A stretch of 64,000 bases of DNA from Virgibacillus sp. MSJ-26. Its GTDB lineage: Bacteria; Bacillota; Bacilli; Bacillales; Amphibacillaceae. The DNA lies in NCBI RefSeq assembly GCF_018918075.1, contig NZ_JAHLPW010000003.1, positions 62,001 through 126,000 on the forward strand, read 5' to 3'. Below are positions 59,152 through 64,000 of the stretch, piece after piece; the first letter of the stretch is position 1, and every line of letters starts with the position of its first letter. Under the pieces are notes generated by a model. The model searched no databases and was not told where the DNA came from. It worked only from the letters and a program-made list of their open reading frames with translations. A program made the translations under genes and the position numbers.

Positions 59152-60609
59152 ATGGAAGGTCATGTCGTTTTGACAGCTTCCCATTGGATTTATCTAGCAG
59201 TTATTGTCATGATTCTAGTGTTCATTGTTTTTAGACGCGAGGTTGTTGTTCCTTCATTGGTGGGTATTTTCACATTGGGAATATTAGCCGCGCAAGGGCA
59301 AGGTGTGACAAATGGTTTTATCAATGGCTTACAGACTGTTTTTGAAGCCTTGTTGAATGCCGGTGTAGAACTTTTCGATATCATGCTTATTATCGCCCTG
59401 ATGGTGGCAATGCTCAAATCATTGCAATCTCAAGGAGCAGATGTCCTTATGGTTGCTCCTGTGAAAAAGTTGATGGTCACCCCTACAACAGCTTTCTTTG
59501 TTTTAGGGATTATGACGTATATAGCGGCCACTTTCTTTTGGCCCACGCCAACTACTGCTTTGGTAGGAGTCGTACTTATTCCTGTTGCTATACGAATGGG
59601 ATTGCCCGCTATGGGGGCTGCTGTATCTATAAGTTTGTTCGGACATGGGATGGCATTATCCGGTGACTTAGTCATTCAAGGGGCCACTAAATTAACAGCA
59701 AGTTCCGCGGGTGTGAGTACGGGAGAGATTTTAACTTACACTGCTTTGTTCTCCCTTATTGTTGGTGGTGTGGCCATCGCGATAGCCTTTTACACCATTC
59801 GTCGAGATATGAAAAGGGGAATATTGACAGCAACAATGACTGGAGAATCTGACGGTTTTAATACGGCGGATACAAAAATGGACTCCCCTTCAGAAGAGAA
59901 CCCGAAGCAGGGTAAGCATGCTAGGTTATTTGCTATTCTTGTTCCTGCAGTTTTATTGATCGTCGTTTCCATCATGATGTTTCGAGCTATTTTCGATCGA
60001 GATAATGTCATTTCAGGTGGAGATGCCACAGGCTTTTTAGGCGGAACAGCAATCATTTTGTTGGTACTTTCAACTTTTGGCCATGAAGGTTCCAAAGGAT
60101 TTGAAAAAATAATTGATCATCTGCGTGAAGGTTTTTATTTTGCCATTAAAATCTTTGCTCCTGTTATTCCCATTGCTGGCTTCTTTTTTTTAGGAAACCC
60201 AGATGATGCTGTAGCCATATTAGGCGAAGAAACCCCTGGATTTTTGTTTGACTGGGGGCAGATTATTGCTACGAGCTTAGGTGATAGTCCATTAATAACA
60301 TCATTTGGTATCGCCTTAGTCGGTATTCTTGGAGGGTTAGATGGTTCAGGGTTTTCCGGTTTACCCTTAACAGGCGCTTTATCAGCGGCAGTGGGATCAG
60401 CTCCAGGCTTGAATGTTGCCATTTTAGCATCCTTAGGCCAGGTTGCTGGTATCTTCGTAGGCGGAGGAACGATAGCGGCTTGGGCTTTTGGTGTCGCAGC
60501 AGACTCCGGGGTTTCCGGTGTCAAACCAGTCGATCTCGTCAGGCGAAATTTTATTCCCGTTATGGTCGGACTTTTTGTAGCGTGTCTTGTTGGGATATTT
60601 CTCATGTAG
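59152..60609 (+). CDS. Multi-pass transporter, YhfA-like (ion transporter superfamily)
   Basis: The 485-residue protein has about 12 helices in two halves separated by a hydrophilic loop at 225-260 (MTGESDGFNTADTKMDSPSE). Each half holds a re-entrant-like small-residue segment: TYIAATFFWPTPTTALVGVV and GGLDGSGFSGLPLTGALSAA. This resembles transporters of the DcuC/CitM ion transporter class, which move organic acids or amino acids with sodium or protons. The substrate is not identifiable. GAGGTGG precedes the ATG. It is monocistronic and followed directly by repeat D. Confidence 0.75.
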   Translation: MEGHVVLTASHWIYLAVIVMILVFIVFRREVVVPSLVGIFTLGILAAQGQGVTNGFINGLQTVFEALLNAGVELFDIMLIIALMVAMLKSLQSQGADVLMVAPVKKLMVTPTTAFFVLGIMTYIAATFFWPTPTTALVGVVLIPVAIRMGLPAMGAAVSISLFGHGMALSGDLVIQGATKLTASSAGVSTGEILTYTALFSLIVGGVAIAIAFYTIRRDMKRGILTATMTGESDGFNTADTKMDSPSEENPKQGKHARLFAILVPAVLLIVVSIMMFRAIFDRDNVISGGDATGFLGGTAIILLVLSTFGHEGSKGFEKIIDHLREGFYFAIKIFAPVIPIAGFFFLGNPDDAVAILGEETPGFLFDWGQIIATSLGDSPLITSFGIALVGILGGLDGSGFSGLPLTGALSAAVGSAPGLNVAILASLGQVAGIFVGGGTIAAWAFGVAADSGVSGVKPVDLVRRNFIPVMVGLFVACLVGIFLM

Positions 60610-60660
60610 ATCGGGACATGGGGACAGGCACGTTGTCCCACTTCACCACTGGAGAAAGGT
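60609..60660. repeat. Dispersed GGGACA palindrome (repeat D), copy 4
   Basis: GGGACATGGGGACAGGCACG, then TTGTCCCACTTCACCACTGG and AGAAAGGTGCCTGT. It begins at the transporter stop codon; a degraded piece (TATAGGGACAGGTAGCC) recurs at 60728-60744. Confidence 0.65.
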
Positions 60661-60751
60661 GCCTGTTTCTTCATCCCTCCTATCTCACATTAGAATATCC
60701 TTCCAGGAAACTTATTTGGTTTTGAGATATAGGGACAGGTAGCCTTCCCTA

Positions 60752-60910
60752 TAAAGTGAAACTTCAATCAGTGGGGTTTTCATACTTCCCACACTGATTG
60801 TTAGTTGAACCAATCGGGCTTTTACTGGCTGTTGATCCCCCACTTATAATTCTTGATTCCCTTCGAATCCTTCTCGTTAAGGTCTTACAGCCAGTTGACC
60901 TGCGATAAAT
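60752..60910. repeat. Dispersed repeat C, long copy
   Basis: AGTGAAACTTCAATCAGTGG opens the element and TCTTACAGCCAGTTGACCTG with CGATAAAT closes it. ACTGGCTG near 60824 and CAGCCAGT near 60890 pair, so the element has a left hairpin and a long-range stem. With repeat D it fills the 300-base gap. Confidence 0.7.
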
Positions 60911-61764
60911 CATTCACTTTTATTAAAAGCAAGATGAACGGAATCCGCAATCCTTTCATAGCCAATTTCTCTATATATCTTATTTGATGTTGGGTTCATC
61001 ATGTCTGTGTACAGTACGCAAAAGTTAAATTCTTTAAGTAGTTCTTTTGAAATCGCCGCAACAAGCGTCCTGGCATATCCTTTTTTACGCTCTTCTTTTG
61101 GAGTATAAACTAAAGAAACGGTTACACCATTTTTTGTAGGCCGTGACTTCTTCATCATTGACACAATCTCACCTTTATCTTCCCACAGAAAAACCTCTCG
61201 CTCTTTTAGAAACATTGCAACACGTTTTTCTACGTTTTCGATTGGCGAAATTGGCATTCCGGTATCTTTTTCAAAAAGGTTGAACCATTTTTCGATAAGT
61301 GAAGAATCGCTTTCCTCAGCATAACGCCACGTACCAGAACTTTGTTCAAGTGTTTCATTCACTTTATTTAATTGATACAATCCTTGATCCATAAGTAATT
61401 TATGAGTCATGCCGGTTTTTCTTTCCCACTTTTCCGCAATTTTATATGCCCAAGGTTTCAAGCTAATAATGGAGCTAAAATGTACTTTAAGTTCAATCAT
61501 ATTTTGTAAGAAGAAATCAATTATTTTTTCTATACGGATTTCATCAACAAAAATAATATTTAATGGATGAGGAGGTGTCATTTGAAAAAAGGCTAATAGT
61601 TTTCCGTCTTCTTCAATTGTCGCCATAAATGGATTCTCATAGTTACCAGCTTTAATCGCTTGCAATACGCCATAAAAAAGACTGAATACATCTTCCTTTT
61701 CTAATAAAATCGGTTCAATCTTTCTTTCAAATTCGTAAGCATTATCATAAACTTTAAATTTCAT
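60910..61764 (-). CDS. GNAT-type acetyltransferase with N-terminal extension
   Basis: The 284-residue product starts MKFKVYDNAYEFERKIEPIL; its N-terminal half is a degenerate GNAT-like domain. Its C-terminal half holds the acetyl-CoA loop VYTPKEERKKGYARTLVAAI and the terminal strand FCVLYTDMMNPTSNKIYREI. GAGGTATTG precedes ATG 61764, and a frame extension to 61893 has no ribosome site. The substrate is unknown. The gene is bounded by repeat D upstream and repeat C downstream. Confidence 0.85.
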   Translation of the reverse strand: MKFKVYDNAYEFERKIEPILLEKEDVFSLFYGVLQAIKAGNYENPFMATIEEDGKLLAFFQMTPPHPLNIIFVDEIRIEKIIDFFLQNMIELKVHFSSIISLKPWAYKIAEKWERKTGMTHKLLMDQGLYQLNKVNETLEQSSGTWRYAEESDSSLIEKWFNLFEKDTGMPISPIENVEKRVAMFLKEREVFLWEDKGEIVSMMKKSRPTKNGVTVSLVYTPKEERKKGYARTLVAAISKELLKEFNFCVLYTDMMNPTSNKIYREIGYERIADSVHLAFNKSE

Positions 61765-61916
61765 TTTCAATACCTCGTTTCTACTGTAAATAATCCCCAA
61801 ATCATCGTGACAATCGCTCCTAAATAATTGATATCGCAGAGGCTTTTCTAGCTCTTTTCTAAAGTTAAGGTTGTCGAGTAGCAAAGACGACACTAGCCAA
61901 GTGCACTGTTACTGTG

Positions 61917-61982
61917 TGGGACGTGGGGACAGGCACGCTGTCCCTGTTCACCGCTGGGACGAGGTGCCTGTCCCCACGTCCT
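61917..61982. repeat. Dispersed GGGACA palindrome (repeat D), copy 5
   Basis: TGGGACGTGGGGACAGGCAC is mirrored by GTGCCTGTCCCCACGTCCT around CGCTGTCCCTGTTCACCGCT, the most complete hairpin of the family. Confidence 0.75.
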
Positions 61983-62050
61983 AAGTTAATGAATTTTCTG
62001 ATATTTTAGTGTGTCTTTTTCCGCTAAATGTGGGTTATGTTTGTCTACAT

Positions 62051-62614
62051 TCAGACTCTCAATAACCCACGGAATCCCCGAGTACTATAGTAAGACGATG
62101 CACCGTTATGATATACGAAGACGTGCCCATAGCGATAGTCGCAAAATAGAGCACCGCCCCGCTCTCTAATATCAGATGGAGTTTGCACCCAACTTGATGT
62201 TTTCATATCAAAATCTCCAAACTCCTGCAGTGTTCGATACTGCTCTTCTGTTAAGAGTTCAATACCCATGTCGGTCGCCATATCAATAGCCGTATTTTCT
62301 GGTTTATATTTTCTCCTTGATTCCAAGCCTGCGCGATCATAACAGACACTTCTGCGGCCTTTAGGGCTCTCCGGTGAGCAGTCATAAAATACGTATTCAT
62401 CCGTACTATAATCATACTCAACAAAATCCGGTTCGCCACCCGTTTTTTCCATTTCATTTAGTGACCATAATTTACCTGGGTATTTTTCGAGTCTTGCTTG
62501 AACGTCATTCCATTCTATCTCTTGATGACGATCCATATTTTTCTCAAAACGCGTTTTTAAAATTTTGAGTAATTCTTCTTGTTGTTCTGTGGATAAATTC
62601 TTATCGTTTGTCAT
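62051..62614 (-). CDS. DUF4256 family protein
   Basis: The 187-residue soluble protein shows the conserved blocks of this family: SLNEMEKTGGEPDFVEYD, FYDCSPESPKGRRSVCYDR, GIELLTEEQYRTLQEFG and DYRYGHVFVYHNGASSYYST, ending GFRGLLRV. The function of the family is unknown, and no partner gene is conserved here. AAGGAGATTTC precedes ATG 62614. It is monocistronic. Confidence 0.88.
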   Translation of the reverse strand: MTNDKNLSTEQQEELLKILKTRFEKNMDRHQEIEWNDVQARLEKYPGKLWSLNEMEKTGGEPDFVEYDYSTDEYVFYDCSPESPKGRRSVCYDRAGLESRRKYKPENTAIDMATDMGIELLTEEQYRTLQEFGDFDMKTSSWVQTPSDIRERGGALFCDYRYGHVFVYHNGASSYYSTRGFRGLLRV

Positions 62615-62950
62615 ATTGAAATCTCCTTATCATTTTAGGATTTGGGATAGGGAAGTTGTCTTATTACAGGTTGAAGAAAGACTTTTAAAATAAAAAATGG
62701 GGAAGACATTTGTCTTTATAAGTTTTTAAACCCGTTCGTTTTTATCACTTTCGCTCTTTACGAAACGCACTGTACCTAATTTTGTTTTACATTATAACAC
62801 GATTAGATAGTTAATTCTCACTACGCAATCATTTTTAAACCAACCACTTAAAGAAAATAGGCAAGATACCGTGAGCCTGTTTTACAAATCTAATCATAGC
62901 CATTTACCATTTTAGATTCATGGGAGGCTCCTTGAAGAGCTGGTTATTTA
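62615..62950. other. Gap between ileS and the DUF4256 gene
   Basis: About 340 bases carry no frame with a ribosome site and no repeat that I can match inside the window. Confidence 0.45.
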
Positions 62951-62988
62951 AAAGACAGATGCCAAAATCTGATGGCATCTGTCTTTTG
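62951..62988 (-). terminator. Terminator of ileS
   Basis: AAAGACAGATGCC pairs perfectly with GGCATCTGTCTTT around 10 bases. It lies 4 bases past the ileS stop and has a short T-run on the minus strand. Confidence 0.9.
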
Positions 62989-62992
62989 TCAC

Positions 62993-64000
62993 TTAAAAAG
63001 TAATACTAATACCGACTTTTTCCTTTTCAACATCCACACGCTTCATATTGGCTTCCTTATTAAAGCTTAATTGATTAATTAATAAATTCTTTTCTAGTAG
63101 CTCCTTATGTTGTTCAACAGCTGACTTTAATACATCGCTTAAATCCAATGTTAAGTTAACCCGCTTTTCAACAGCTAAATCTAATTCCTTTCTATATTGC
63201 TGTACAGCACGAATAAGTTCACGAACTAGACCTTCATTAAATAGTTCTTCAGTTACGTCTGTGTCTAAGAGAACCGTATATAATTCATTAGACGCTAGTT
63301 CAACCCCCTGTTCAGATACTTGGTTAATAAGTAAATCTTCACCTTCTACTTGGACGTCCTCTCCAGCTTTATTTACAGTTTCAAAGTATTTCTTTTCGGC
63401 TACGCTCTTTGCTTCGGCATCCGATAACTGTTGTAATGCTTTCTGAACCATTCCTACATCTTTTCCAAGTTTCGGTCCTGCAACTGGAAAATTTAATTTC
63501 ACTTCATACTTAACCGCATTTCCAAGATTATCTTTAACTTCAACTTTCTTAACATTTATTTCATCTTCAATTATATAATAATACTTAGCTAAGTGGGATG
63601 TATTTTCCTCTTGACCAACGATTGTCAGTACAGATAGAGGTTGCTTTGTCTTTATATTAGAAGTATTACGAGTCCGACGAGCAAGCTCAATAATTTGAAG
63701 CACGCTCCCCATTTCTTTTTCCAATCTTTCATTTACAACCGCCTCATCATATTTTGGAAAATTAGATAGATGCACACTTTCGCCCGTTAGGTTAACATGG
63801 ATATCCTCTGAAATGAATGGTGTAAATGGCGCTAACATCTTACTTGTTGTCGTCAGCACACTGTATAACGTATGATAAGCCGCCAATTTATCGTCGCTTA
63901 AACCTTCACTCCAGAATCGATTTCTTGAGCGGCGGATATACCAGTTACTAATCTGATCGACTAGTAATGCTAGTTCTCTTGCCGCAGCAGTAAATTCATA
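62993..64000 (-). CDS. ileS: Isoleucine--tRNA ligase, C-terminal part (type 2, no zinc finger)
   Basis: The frame enters from the right edge and gives the last 335 residues. They include the anticodon-binding domain (LLVDQISNWYIRRSRNRFW, FTPFISEDIHVNLTGESVHL, HLSNFPKYDE) and a long C-terminal domain ending KVDVEKEKVGISITF-like (here DVEKEKVGISITF). The zinc finger with CxxC pairs that ends ordinary bacterial IleRS1 is missing. The tail instead resembles IleRS2, the eukaryote-like form of about 1030 residues that is usually tolerant of mupirocin. Whether this genome also has an IleRS1 gene cannot be told. Start and any T-box leader lie outside the window. Confidence 0.9.
   Translation of the reverse strand, partial: YEFTAAARELALLVDQISNWYIRRSRNRFWSEGLSDDKLAAYHTLYSVLTTTSKMLAPFTPFISEDIHVNLTGESVHLSNFPKYDEAVVNERLEKEMGSVLQIIELARRTRNTSNIKTKQPLSVLTIVGQEENTSHLAKYYYIIEDEINVKKVEVKDNLGNAVKYEVKLNFPVAGPKLGKDVGMVQKALQQLSDAEAKSVAEKKYFETVNKAGEDVQVEGEDLLINQVSEQGVELASNELYTVLLDTDVTEELFNEGLVRELIRAVQQYRKELDLAVEKRVNLTLDLSDVLKSAVEQHKELLEKNLLINQLSFNKEANMKRVDVEKEKVGISITF

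Overview
The window is a low-G+C chromosomal segment from a Bacillaceae-type Firmicute. Supporting signs are many AGGAGG-type ribosome binding sites, frequent TTG and GTG starts, sigma-A and sigma-B type promoters, the sppA-yteJ pair, pncB, a swrC-like RND pump and T7SSb LXG genes. An ectABC operon, general stress genes and Na+-coupled transporters point to a halotolerant or moderately halophilic member (Virgibacillus, Oceanobacillus or a relative). The genus is an inference, not something the sequence proves. No rRNA, prophage, intact insertion sequence or CRISPR array is visible. Most genes look like ordinary chromosomal housekeeping and accessory genes.

Layout. 1-7 kb (minus strand): the end of an acyl-CoA synthetase, a SwrC-like RND exporter, the sppA-yteJ pair and a second RDD protein. 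7-9.4 kb: a sodium:solute symporter remnant, a lipoprotein gene, a frameshifted gene for a secreted Cys-rich protein, and a UspA protein. 9.8-14.8 kb: ectABC (ectA appears to start at AUU), followed by a polar amino-acid ABC transporter whose binding-protein and permease genes are separated by mosaic repeats. 15.1-19.1 kb: a T7SSb LXG cassette with two small helical partners, an LXG protein with a glycine-zipper C-terminus, a multi-pass membrane protein (likely immunity) and a possible chaperone. Then come tRNA-Pro(GGG), three tandem KGG-repeat stress genes with sigma-B-like promoters, and a proteasome-like Ntn hydrolase with a small partner gene. 23-30 kb: pncB and a fatty-acid catabolic cluster (acyl-CoA ligase, CaiB/BaiF CoA transferase, acyl-CoA dehydrogenase, SDR dehydrogenase).

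30-43 kb: an S9 peptidase, a GNAT protein, a quinol-type NO reductase, a ZorA/ZorB-like stator pair with a membrane protein but no Zorya effector genes, a Nudix hydrolase, an XRE regulator with its membrane partner, small membrane and lipoproteins, and a type I toxin-antitoxin locus of the holin-like toxin family. 43-56 kb: pcp, a YibE/YibF-type pair, NAD(P)-binding proteins, cardiolipin synthase, an NSS transporter, an FAD monooxygenase with a MerR regulator, and a GntR-ABC (YtrA-like) operon. 56-64 kb: GNAT proteins, a frameshifted BstA/YfiT-type gene, a large transporter, a DUF4256 protein and the 3' part of a zinc-finger-less (type 2) ileS.

The intergenic space is rich in repeats. There are two 51-bp tandem arrays of unrelated sequence, a 20-bp array, and several dispersed palindromic families; in one of these, stem changes co-vary between copies. 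The strongest leads are the ZorAB-like locus without effectors, the LXG pore-toxin cassette with a separately promoted membrane gene, the type I toxin/antisense pair, the AUU start of ectA, and the proteasome-like hydrolase. Three genes are each broken by a single missing base in a homopolymer, so sequencing error should be excluded before calling them pseudogenes.
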